Shown: positions 34,301 to 42,300 of the stretch, in pieces
How positions within the stretch are numbered: the stretch's first letter is position 1
How the letters are laid out: each line of letters begins with the position of its first letter
Source: Lagopus muta
Taxonomy: Eukaryota; Chordata; Aves; Galliformes; Phasianidae
NCBI RefSeq assembly: GCF_023343835.1
Contig: NC_064433.1
Coordinates: 67,230,032 to 67,294,031 of the forward strand
Reading direction: 5' to 3'
Length of the DNA: 64,000 bases
The notes under the pieces: model-generated
Told to the model about the DNA's origin: nothing
The model's input: the letters and a program-made list of their open reading frames with translations, nothing else
Database searches by the model: none
Program-made: the position numbers and the translations under genes

Positions 34301-34671
34301 TAAAAAGCAATTCACTGTATCAACAATACAATTATAAGAAATCATACTTAGACTTCTAACAGCAGCAAACAGAATTAAGCTTCATGAAAACACGAAAGTA
34401 CCAATTAAGTTATTAAGCGTCATGCAGAATTTGTAGAAAAACTTACCAGTTTCTTGAAAGGAAAAATGTCATACATTATTCTGCAGTACTCCATAGACGA
34501 TTCCACTGAACAGGTCCATAATGATTTTGATATGGGTGCTAGAGGTATGATTCCTTGGGTCCGGTTCTTTACTAACATATCAAATTCAACATGCTGTCTA
34601 CAGGATTCTGCCATATATGGGCAGTGATCCACAACAAAAACAGTTTTATGAGACTCAGAGAAGATTTTCAT
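15929..34671 (-). CDS. INTS13: Integrator complex subunit 13 (INTS13/Asunder), complete, 16 coding exons
   Basis: Integrator is the nuclear RNA-polymerase-II-associated machine that cleaves snRNA and enhancer RNA 3' ends and attenuates transcription. INTS13 pairs with INTS14, each having a von Willebrand A-like and a beta-barrel domain, and contacts the cleavage module through its C-terminus. The 16 exons found join without a phase error to 706 codons plus stop, the same length as human. The start [20 protein letters not shown] is identical to what I recall of the human protein. Residues 571-577 are KKRGRKR, a nuclear localisation signal. The C-terminal block [20 protein letters not shown] corresponds to the cleavage-module-binding motif. 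Transcription starts in the CpG island at about 35.3-35.9 kb, shared head to head with FGFR1OP2. Introns hold CR1 fragments at 29.9 and 31.7-33.0 kb. Confidence 0.97.
16191..16326 (-). CDS. INTS13: INTS13 coding exon 15 (cleavage-module-binding region)
   Basis: Encodes [40 protein letters not shown] and LKEENG, residues 649-694. Acceptor ATTTTAG; donor GG/GTTTGT, a weaker GT site but the only one giving the conserved C-terminus. Confidence 0.95.
17006..17145 (-). CDS. INTS13: INTS13 coding exon 14
   Basis: Encodes residues 602-649: [20 protein letters not shown] followed by [18 protein letters not shown], an acidic and proline-rich linker with SP phosphorylation-type sites. Acceptor CATAAAG, donor AAAG/GTAAAA. 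Confidence 0.95.
18196..18426 (-). CDS. INTS13: INTS13 coding exon 13 (nuclear localisation signal)
   Basis: Residues 525-602: [18 protein letters not shown], then [18 protein letters not shown] and the basic cluster [10 protein letters not shown]. Acceptor CCTTGCTTAG, donor AAAG/GTAAAT. Helical and highly charged. Confidence 0.97.
19382..19536 (-). CDS. INTS13: INTS13 coding exon 12
   Basis: Residues 474-525: [20 protein letters not shown], then [18 protein letters not shown] and GTRGKGPKR. Acceptor TGTATTGCAG; donor AAAAG/GTTAAA, a weak +3 position. Confidence 0.96.
19934..20104 (-). CDS. INTS13: INTS13 coding exon 11
   Basis: Residues 417-473: [38 protein letters not shown] and ending IFNMQA. 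A clean phase-0 exon of 57 codons; donor GCT/GTAAGT. Confidence 0.97.
20880..21058 (-). CDS. INTS13: INTS13 coding exon 10
   Basis: Residues 357-416: [40 protein letters not shown] and [12 protein letters not shown]. Part of the beta-barrel-like region of the family. Acceptor TTCCATCAG, donor ACA/GTAAGA. Confidence 0.97.
22240..22930 (+). repeat. GC-richer interspersed repeat, possibly LTR-derived, in an INTS13 intron
   Basis: This block is much richer in GC than the intron around it. It carries recurring phrases of the form CTGGAGCAG/GGAGCAG, AGCCCATGG and GAGGACCCC, then AATAAATTA (22869) and GAGTCTGTTTTACCCTGAAG. The ending resembles a repeat common in avian genomes that I associate with endogenous-retrovirus LTR ends, but I cannot name the family. 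Open frames on both strands are by-products of composition. Boundaries are approximate. Confidence 0.45.
23104..23193 (-). CDS. INTS13: INTS13 coding exon 9
   Basis: Residues 327-357: [20 protein letters not shown] and [11 protein letters not shown]. Acceptor ATTTTTTAG, donor AATG/GTGAGT; phase 1 at both ends. Confidence 0.97.
23446..23535 (-). CDS. INTS13: INTS13 coding exon 8
   Basis: Residues 297-327: [20 protein letters not shown] then [10 protein letters not shown]. Acceptor ATATTGCAG, donor GTGG/GTAAGT. The Gly/Ser stretch at the front is a linker. Confidence 0.97.
26103..26187 (-). CDS. INTS13: INTS13 coding exon 7
   Basis: Residues 269-297: [20 protein letters not shown] then AHVDFLKS. 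Acceptor TTTTAAAG, donor AGTG/GTAAGT. Confidence 0.96.
27721..27849 (-). CDS. INTS13: INTS13 coding exon 6
   Basis: Residues 226-268: [38 protein letters not shown] and NIPMK. Phase 0 at both ends, 43 codons. Acceptor TTGTTTTAG, donor AAG/GTAATA. Confidence 0.97.
28335..28368 (-). repeat. Homopolymer run, A34 on the INTS13 sense strand
   Basis: 34 consecutive T on the plus strand within an INTS13 intron. No CR1 or other recognisable retroposon body adjoins it on the 5' side of the A-run, so it may be a simple slippage tract or the tail of an unrecognised retrocopy. Confidence 0.8.
29278..29368 (-). CDS. INTS13: INTS13 coding exon 5
   Basis: Residues 195-225: [20 protein letters not shown] then [10 protein letters not shown]. 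The beta-strand LVLIHTYP is part of the von Willebrand A-like fold. Acceptor TTTTCAAG, donor GAG/GTAAAG. Confidence 0.97.
29862..30076 (+). mobile_element. CR1 LINE 3' fragment, sense to the plus strand
   Basis: Reads [20 protein letters not shown] and [15 protein letters not shown] in the plus strand, the CR1 ORF2 C-terminus, followed by the 3' UTR ending CCCTTCCAACCTATGATCCTATGG. 5'-truncated copy within an INTS13 intron. Confidence 0.88.
30700..30780 (-). CDS. INTS13: INTS13 coding exon 4
   Basis: Residues 168-195: [20 protein letters not shown] then LAANSD. Acceptor TTCTCTCCAG, donor ATCA/GTGAGT. Helix following the von Willebrand A-like core. Confidence 0.97.
31044..31246 (-). CDS. INTS13: INTS13 coding exon 3
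   Basis: Residues 101-168: [38 protein letters not shown] and [28 protein letters not shown] is a core beta-strand of the von Willebrand A-like domain. Acceptor TTTATCCAG, donor AAAAG/GTATGT. Confidence 0.97.
31746..32270 (-). mobile_element. CR1-type LINE 3' half, antisense
   Basis: Starts with ATAGAATAACTGAATGGCTTGAG, a decayed antisense CR1 3' end. It continues with phrases typical of avian CR1 variants (CTGGCCGTGTCACTTTTGGTG, AGCTGCAAGCACACACTGCTGG, CAGGTGCAGCACCTTGTTTGAG). Frames are broken. It lies in an INTS13 intron next to a CR1 ORF1-like block. Confidence 0.7.
32300..33035 (-). mobile_element. CR1-type LINE ORF1 region, antisense
   Basis: The minus-strand frame 32995-32642 contains [20 protein letters not shown], resembling the cysteine/coiled-coil start of CR1 ORF1. 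A second frame at 32645-32307 contains CNRHAALEL, another ORF1-like phrase. Together with the 3' half to the left this suggests one CR1 copy lacking most of ORF2, or two adjacent copies. Assignment is by motif resemblance only. Confidence 0.55.
33087..33161 (-). CDS. INTS13: INTS13 coding exon 2
   Basis: Exactly 25 codons in phase 0, residues 76-100: [20 protein letters not shown] then QNLQE. Acceptor GCTTTCAG, donor GAG/GTATCC. Some CR1-like sequence ends only about 50 bases downstream of its donor. Confidence 0.97.
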
Positions 34672-34678
34672 TTTCTTC
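34447..34678 (-). CDS. INTS13: INTS13 coding exon 1 (start codon)
   Basis: Acceptor CTGTTTTAG, seven bases of 5' UTR, then ATG at 34671. Residues 1-75: [38 protein letters not shown] and [21 protein letters not shown] is the first strand and metal-site-like loop of the von Willebrand A-like domain. An in-frame ATG at 34728 lies in the intron and is not used. Donor CTG/GTAAGT. Confidence 0.97.
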
Positions 34679-35648
34679 CTAAAACAGACAATGGAATTAG
34701 AAAAAAGTGTAGGAGAGAAACATATCACAGAACTACCGCGGGGTTTATACAGCAGAAAACTATCTTACTAGAACATTCGAGTTCTGAAGAGGTTACCTCA
34801 CACTATTTAGATTATACATCACATCCATTAGCTGCAGTAACATCCTATTAGGCTCCAGGACACCCTGTAAGTGTGCCTATATTAAGGCTATTTACGTAGA
34901 GAGAAGAAGTATCTTAGCCATTATGTTTAGTGTACTAGATGCCTCATCATTTCTTTGTCCCACAGGAGGAAAGATGCAGAAAACATGAATGCAGAGTTGA
35001 AAAATAACAATAACACACAACATTACCTTCCTCCTTCCCGTGATTAAGAGGTACATCTAAGCAAAAATCGTACAGAAACAGCTTGCTAGTTAGAGCTTTC
35101 CTGTTAACAGTAACAGGAAGATACATACATATATATTCATATATATACACGGTTAGGCTAGACGGGCTGTGACAGAGCAGCAGGACCGAGGCTGTCAGGC
35201 TCACTTCCAGCCTTCTCTTCGCGCTTCTCAGAACGCGCGAGGAAAGGAGAAGCACACAGACGGACGAGGAGGGCACAGCCGCGGCAGCGCCCGGCCCGCC
35301 GGGGGAAGGGGCGCGCGGGCGGCGTCTCTTACTTGGGCCGACTCCTGCGGTGCTGCAGCGGTCCCGGGCCTCCTCCGCGCCGCGCCCGGGCCCTGCCGCG
35401 GGCCCGCTCCGGGGAGGAGGGATAGGCCCCGCGGGGCGCCCTAGAGAGGGCCGGGCGCGGGCGCCTGCGGCCGGGCGGCCTCCATGCCCCTCCGCTCGCT
35501 TCCTCGGCGGCCGCCGCCGGCTCGACGGGGAGCGCGGGGCCCGGCTCCGGTCTCCGCGCCCGGCGCCCGCGGGGGTGGGAGAAGCGGCCGCAGCCCCCCC
35601 CGCTCCGCCCACCCCTGAGGCCGCGAGACCCCCGCGCGGCCACTTACG

Positions 35649-35850
35649 CCGCTGGCGTAACGGCTCCCCCAGCGCTGGCAGGGGGAGCGCCTCTCCCCTC
35701 CTCACCCACTACCCCGCCGGCCCCGCCAGCCAGCAGGGCCCCGGCGGCGCGCCGGGGTCACGCAGCCCCCATGGCCCGAGCCGCCCGCCCCAGCGCGGGC
35801 CACCCTCCGCGGCCTCGCGAGATCCCGCGAGACCGCCCGCGTAGCGCCAC
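35649..35850 (-). other. INTS13: Candidate INTS13 5' untranslated exon
   Basis: A strong minus-strand donor, GCGGC/GTAAGTG, lies at 35647-35641 in the CpG island, and a second one (CCCAA/GTAAGA) at 35332. Either could splice to the acceptor at 34679. The start boundary is set near the TCGCGAGA elements and is an estimate. The 252-codon minus-strand open frame at 34947-35705 is a GC-composition artefact crossing these donors. Confidence 0.45.
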
Positions 35851-35909
35851 CGAAACGACCGACGGGGTGGCACAAGGAAAAGCGGACGGTAAGGTGAGGC
35901 CTCGCGAGA
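35815..35909. promoter_or_regulatory. Cluster of TCTCGCGAGA-type core promoter elements
   Basis: TCGCGAGA at 35815-35822 and 35902-35909 and a weaker CCGCGAGA at 35825-35832. The palindrome TCTCGCGAGA is a known element of TATA-less, often bidirectional vertebrate promoters. It sits where transcription of INTS13 (leftward) and FGFR1OP2 (rightward) should diverge. Confidence 0.65.
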
Positions 35910-35959
35910 CTTGAAGGCCGAGGGGGCGGTGCGGCTTCCTTCGCTCCGCCCACGCCGCC

Positions 35960-36026
35960 ATTTGACAGCGGGGCGGGCGGCCGGGCCTCATCCGGCGCCG
36001 GGCGCTGCCGGAGCCGCCGGTGATGA
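35960..36026 (+). other. FGFR1OP2: Candidate FGFR1OP2 5' untranslated exon
   Basis: Starts near the GCCGCCATTT motif and would end at one of two overlapping donors, CCG/GTGATG (36020) or ATGA/GTGAGC (36027). The next acceptor in the transcript is at 39261. The transcription start is not directly visible. Confidence 0.4.
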
Positions 36027-37401
36027 GTGAGCGAGGGAGGGAATGAGGGGGCTGGGGGCACGATAACGGGCTGTTGGCGAGGAGGGCGGCGGGAGGTGGG
36101 GCCGAAGGGGTTGGTAAGAGCGGGCCGGTCGGGAGTTGCCACTAGCCCTGACCTGTCTACTGTGTCGCGACAGGTGGGAGGTGTCGCGATAGGCCTGGCT
36201 GGGGCACGGTAGAGCTGAGGGAAGGCCAGGTAGCGCGCTCCCTAAAGCTCCTATAAATTATGGAGCTGTGCAATGTTACAGAGAAAAGGAAGAATGAAGC
36301 TGTAGTAGAAGGTTTTCAGTAGTGAGGGAAGAGCAGAGGGAGGCTGCGGTGCTGACGGAGCCTTTGTTTTTTTGTTGGTTTTTTTTTTTTTATGGTAAAG
36401 TGCAGCTGAATTAGGTAATGAAAGCAATTAGTCAATAGCAGGAGGCGGCAGGAAATGAGCGTGGGGCGGCAACGTTGCTGCGCTGCCGGTGTTGCTGCTC
36501 CCGCTGCTACCTGTTGGCCCTGGGCTGTGGGGCAGCTGCGGGGTGACGGCTGTGCTCGGAGCTGGGGCAGAGGGCGCTGAGGTGTGCTGTTGCAAGTCCT
36601 CGTGCTCGCATATTAACAGTCGGTTTCAGTTTGGGATCTTTGAGTCACTGATCTTTCGTTTTTCTTTCCAGTGTTCAGGGTAACTCACGTGTTTAGATGT
36701 ATTCTGTGGCAGGGCAGCTATTTTGTTCTTAATAGGCAGCTGGCTGAACAAGAAGAAAGTATTGTAACTGCCAAGAGTGAGGCTACTGCTGTGCCAAAAG
36801 GAATCCTAGTCAAGATTTGGGGCTTTGGATATCACGATGCAAACAGCAGACCTCCTCCTGGAGGACTCTGCAGGACTGCCAGAGCTCCCACACCATGATG
36901 TGGGTTTGGGGCTGCTGCCTGATTTGGGGCCTTCCGCCTGCGCAAGATACACACATGGTTGCCCCAGCTCAGTCACTGTGAAATAGCCAGTCGGTTTTTG
37001 TCTTGTGCAGTCAAAATGACAGTACACGTTCATCCTTCCATGCGCTCTGTTTAAAATGTGGTGTTGATGCAAATTATCAGAGGTGTTAACTGCATTGTAG
37101 TCTGAATGCAAAATGTATTTTGTGCTCATGGGGAGGCCTGAGAGGCTTGTTTTGTAGTGGCTGGAGAATTCGTGGCCTGGGAATTAAGTTAATGTCTGCT
37201 CTTCAAATTCTGAAACACTGAGCTAATGAAATCAACTTCTGTAGCAGTTCAGTCATCTGTCATGGGAGCTCGTGTTTTGTCTGTAACCATTTTGTAGACC
37301 AGTGAGAATGTGAGACCAGAATTGGAAGGAGGAATAAGACACAAGAAAAGCAGATCCTTAAAAGCAATGCAATATGTTGACGCCACCTGAAATGTTATCC
37401 T

Positions 37402-37523
37402 GAGTTCAAGCAGTATCTGGACAATACCCTCAGACGTATGGTCTAATTTTGGGGCTGTCCAGTATGGAGCCAGGAACTGAACATGGTGATCTTTATGGGT
37501 CTCTTCCTACTTGGAATAGTCGT
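37402..37523 (+). mobile_element. CR1-type 3' fragment in FGFR1OP2 5' intron
   Basis: CAGTATCTGGACAATACCCT, GGAGCCAGGAACTGAACATG and GGTCTCTTCCTACTTGGAAT match the 3' end pattern of an avian CR1 subfamily in plus orientation. The terminal repeat is decayed. Boundaries are approximate. Confidence 0.65.
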
Positions 37524-39262
37524 CAATTCCTTTGTATGTAATATCAAAAAGAGCTCCAACTGCTAAGCCACAGTGTATAAATGAACTGCCTGTGGTAACA
37601 CATCAGTCTGCTGAAGAATTCGAATACATAAATATATCATATGGAAGTTAAAATCAAAGCTTTAGTTGATAAATAGGAAGGAATTCACATTATGAATGTT
37701 TATAAGAAATCTGAATATGCCAAAGTGTTGCTGCTTTTGAAAATACAGAAAGCACAGTTTAAAACAGCTGTGCTCTGTGCAGACCTAAAACTTGTTTGCT
37801 CAGGCTTCTTTGTCCATAAATAAGGCTTAATCCTTCTGTGATGGGACGGTCTGTAAGAGATCATTTTGCACCATTTTGCATGAAGTAAATGTCACGTGCT
37901 CTTCTGAACACAGGAAATGTTAACAAAACTACTGAATTAAAATGCTCTGGGGACTTTAGACTTAGAAAGTTCAAGGGCTCACACAGGCTCTTTAGAGAGA
38001 GCACTGCAGACTCTCTCACTCACTTTCCCCCAGCCTAACACTCACTGGTGGGATGTTCTTGCTATCCTTGTAAATCATTGAGGAGAATGGTGAAATCTCC
38101 TGTGTTTGAAGTGTCTTCTTTCTACTACTTACCTAGATGGTGGGAAAAGGTCAGCTGGGGATAATGTGAGGATTTCATCCAGCTTGGCTTTCTGGTCCAG
38201 AGCATGATTTGTAAAGGTGCCTAAGAAAGTTAGAAAACCAATTTGAGTAATTTTTTTCTGTAGCTCAGTGCTTGCTGACCTTGTAGGTTTACAAAAACCT
38301 CTCCTTCGGCAAATGTCCCAGCTGAGAAATGGATTTTTACAGTAACTTGAGAAAATTTCCTGAAACAAGACTCAAACCTTATGTGTTATTAATAAGCCTT
38401 TCTTATTGCTATTTGATTGCCAAAGAACTTTCAAGGAGTTGAAGTAGTTTTCCTTTTCAATCGAAAACATGCAAGGCTTCCTAAAAGAGAACAAAACCAA
38501 GAAGCTTGAAGAATCTCAGTCACTTGAGTCTTTTGAGAATAGTTTTAGGGGAGAGGAAAAAAAAAATAAAAAAGCAAAGGCCCATGCATTGGAAATCCTA
38601 GTATGTGCAAACATTTTGCAAGTTTAGGTAATTTCTGCTTACAGCTACTGTAATTAGAAGGCTGGTATTCTAACTATGCAGTCAGTTCTTTGTCTTAGCT
38701 AAATGGCTGTCTTGCTCTATCCTGTTGAAAACAGCACATTTTACAATTCATTTCATTCATTTTTAGACATTTTAGACATGAAGGTGTAACACAGGCCTTT
38801 GGCTTTCTGAGTTTGCCCTAAGTAATTTTCCTCTACACTGCCAGTTTTAGTTCTTTCTTTACTGATTTAATTAAAATCTTCAAGCCCTCTGTAACCTTTC
38901 TGGCATTCTCTTTTGTCTTGAATTTATACTTGTCAAATATCAAGAGAATATCAAATACTCTTCTCACAACACAGCTTGCTTTCATTCCTTTGGTGCAATA
39001 CACTATCTCAACAGCAATTAAAAAGCAGAAAATGGAAAGCCTGACTTGCAGTATTTTTAAGCTATATGATTTTTTTTCTACTCCTGAAAGACAGCATGAG
39101 TCTAAAATGAGAGATGTCTCACTGTTTAGAGAACAGGAGGATGTTGTAGTCAGCTGCTTCATACATAGGAAAAGTACATATATGCACGTGTGTTCCAGAG
39201 ATAGTGGTTCTCTCTATAGCAAACGGGTGGTGGTGTGAAAATAATACACTTCTTTTCTTTAG

Positions 39263-39399
39263 AAATGAGTTGCACAATTGAGAAAGCCTTAGCAGATGCT
39301 AAAGCGCTGGTGGAACGGCTGCGGGAACATGACAACGCTGCAGAAGCTCTTATTGAACAGACTACAGCTCTTAATAAACGGGTTGAAGCAATGAAGCAG
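39263..39399 (+). CDS. FGFR1OP2: FGFR1OP2 coding exon 1 (start codon)
   Basis: Acceptor TTTTCTTTAG, two bases of 5' UTR, ATG at 39265. Residues 1-45: [20 protein letters not shown] through [10 protein letters not shown]. Donor CAG/GTTTGT, phase 0. Read-through would end at 39549 and is not the protein. Confidence 0.97.
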
Positions 39400-42300
39400 G
39401 TTTGTTTTTCAACTTTGTTTACTCCATCAGGAGTAGAACTTGGAAACACATCATTTGAAGTCATTTCTGTGGTCTGTTTTGAATGTAGAATCAGTAGTTA
39501 TTTGGTTAATCCTTTAATGCCATATGAAGTATTCTTATTGTGGGTGTGACTGTCATCTAAAATTAGGTTGTTTATAATTTTGTTTGATCCTGTGAGGAAC
39601 TTTTGCCTGCTGTTCTAGCTTAAACATTGAAAGTTGGTGTTTATGTTAAGAGCACAGGTAAAAATGGGGTTAGTGTCCTGCAGTGGTGCCTTGTGTTTTG
39701 TTCTTCTGTAAAGTGCTACTTGTTTGATGATTCAGATGTGCAGATTTAATCAGACAGAGGCCCTGTCGTAGTGTCTTCTGTGTAGAATACTTTATCTTTT
39801 CACTGTCTCCTTTTCTTTCCAGGTAGCCTTTTAGGCTTATTCGCTATTATTTCCCTTCTGATGTTAAGCTGTCCAAGGCATATCATTAGGTTGAGTGTGA
39901 CTTTCACTAGAGAACTTCTGCAAAACATAAAGGTGTCAACTGTCTTTCCACTTGGAAGTTCATCCTGTCATTTCTGTTTTAATACATGTTAATGAGCCTG
40001 TAAAGTAACAAAATCCTGCATATTGAGGTTGGTACTAGATGATCTTTGAAGTCCTTTCCAACCCAAACAATTGTAATGCTCTATGTTACTGTATGCTTCA
40101 TCCCTGTGAAACTGCTCGCGCAGAGGCTTCGTAACCTTATATCAAGAGCATCACGTTTACCGACTTGTTGAGTGTCAGGACTCATGCGTTTAGGTCCACG
40201 TGATTTGTACTCATACACATGCTTTAAGCTATCAGGAAGCCACAGAGGTGTCAGTACCTCATGGCTATTCTTTAGCACGTGTTTGTCAGCTGTAATGGTC
40301 TGATGGGGAATTTGACCTGCACCAGCTGAAGGTTAAACCGCGCCCACTACAGAGACCTGAGGTATCAAACTTGGTTTAATATGAGCGTCTCTGAAGGGCA
40401 GTAAGTTGACAACACCTCCAGATGTGTTTTTGTTTATGTAAATGAATTAAAATGAAACATTTCTCTTGCTGGCTATAGACTTTGGCTGACATTAGAACTG
40501 GTTCTTTGTGACTTGCTAAGTAACATTTTCCATTGGTTACTGAAATATGGTGGGTTTGGGGTTGTTTTGTTTTGTTTTGTTTTTTGTTTTTTTTTATAAT
40601 AGTACCAAGAGGAAGTCCAGGAGCTCAATGAAGTAGCAAGACATCGTCCTCGGTCTACATTAGTGATGGGTATCCAACAAGAGAACAGACAGATCAGGGA
40701 ATTACAACAGGAGAATAAAGGTAAGATTAACGTTCTGTCCTGTTCAGGTTCTAGCCTGCACCACTCCAACCAGTGATACTTTCCTCACTGACCAAGTCTC
40801 AAAGAATATTTTATACAAGTTTTCTTCTAAGCAGAACCTGTCAGTTTAACTGATCACAATGTAATCTAATGCAAAGCCTAAATGTCTCAGCACCAGAACT
40901 GTAATTAACAAGAAGAGCTGTATAGAACATCTGATTCAGTCCATCCTTCGTGTTTGTTGTAAGTGAGGAGATCTGAATATTGCTTCTACAATGTAACTAT
41001 CTATATGAAGATATGTTTTCCCATTACTTAAAAATAACAAATGTGGAAAGAGTCAGGAAAAGTTGAGTTATAAGCATAGTAGTATAATTCCTTCTGAAAT
41101 TCCATACAGTAGGAATTAACAAATGGACAGCAGAGTCTCTGTTTCTGACTGAATGAGGAGATTCTTGGGCAGACGCCACTGAAGTATTTGAGGACACAAC
41201 CAAGATTTGATGGGGGAAGGAAGGGGCATGCTAACTTAAGGGTTTATTTCAGCTTTCTCAGACAGCAGTATCTTTGCATTGTGTTTCATTTCTTCTCTGA
41301 TGAAGTTTAACTGAACATCAAATTTTGTTGGTAGAACTACGCACGTCTCTTGAAGAACATCAGTCTGCTTTGGAACTCATAATGAGCAAGTACAGAGAAC
41401 AGATGTTTAGGTTGCTTATGGCAAGCAAAAAGGATGATCCAAGTATAATAATGAAATTAAAAGAGCAACATTCCAAGGTAATTCCTTTGGGTTATTGGAT
41501 TTAAGGGTTGTTTTTTTTGTTGGTTTTTTTCTCCACTAACATGTAAGTTAGTTTGTAATGGATCAACACAAAACTTGCATCATCTCAGTTCTTATATTAT
41601 TGCACTAACTAGTCCTAATGAAACACAAACAGGAAAATTGATCCATCAGTAGGTCAACCTTACCAGCTGCTGATATATTTAAGCTTTTATCAAGTAGCAT
41701 TTCATTACCTTATCTACTTAATTTACTTCTGCTTTGCTTAGGTCTTTAAGGCAACTGCTCACCTATAGTTCCATGTACCCATAGATCTCGGTCTAAATGC
41801 CTCAGATTGCTGTCTGAGTGGAAGGAGTAAGCCAAACGTTTAGCAAAACAGTATTAAGACATTTGATTTGGTATCAGTGTTATAAGTTAGCATTATCTCT
41901 TGTGTATTTGATACCTTTGGTACCTAAGTTAATCCTTTGGAACCAAGGCAAGAAAGTAAAATATCAGTCCTGAAATGGACTTCAAAATTTCATTTAGAAA
42001 CACTTTTATGGATTCAAAGCTTGGGACAACAAAATAATAATAATGGAAAATAGTGTTATTTAAGCAGGAGATTTGGGATTCGGTATTTTTATTAAGTTGG
42101 ACCTCACAAATATACTTGATAAAGAGGATTTATTACCCTTTCCTGACTCTTACTATTTCTGGAATTTTGTTATTTATCCCTCTGATCAACCTTCACCTCC
42201 AGTAAGACTGAACAATCTTGAAGCAGTCTTTAAATACTTCTTACCACATTAACAACGAATTCCATAATGCCCAAGGAGTCAATCTCAATGTTACCAGTAA

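Larger units (their letters stand above)
35210..36240. promoter_or_regulatory. CpG island, bidirectional INTS13/FGFR1OP2 promoter
   Basis: Roughly 1 kb of very GC- and CpG-rich DNA in otherwise AT-rich surroundings, between the 5' ends of two divergent genes. It lacks a TATA box. It carries GGGCGG/CCGCCC boxes, TCGCGAGA elements and a GCCGCCATTT (YY1-type) motif at 35954-35963. Housekeeping-type head-to-head arrangement. Confidence 0.85.

Noticed and set aside
34947-35705. 252-codon open frame on the minus strand in the CpG island
   Set aside because: Its residues are Arg/Pro/Gly/Ala-rich as expected from GC composition, it crosses two good minus-strand splice donors, and it has no recognisable domain.
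35350-35844. 164-codon open frame on the plus strand
   Set aside because: The antisense counterpart of the same GC-rich island sequence; no domain, no downstream splice logic.
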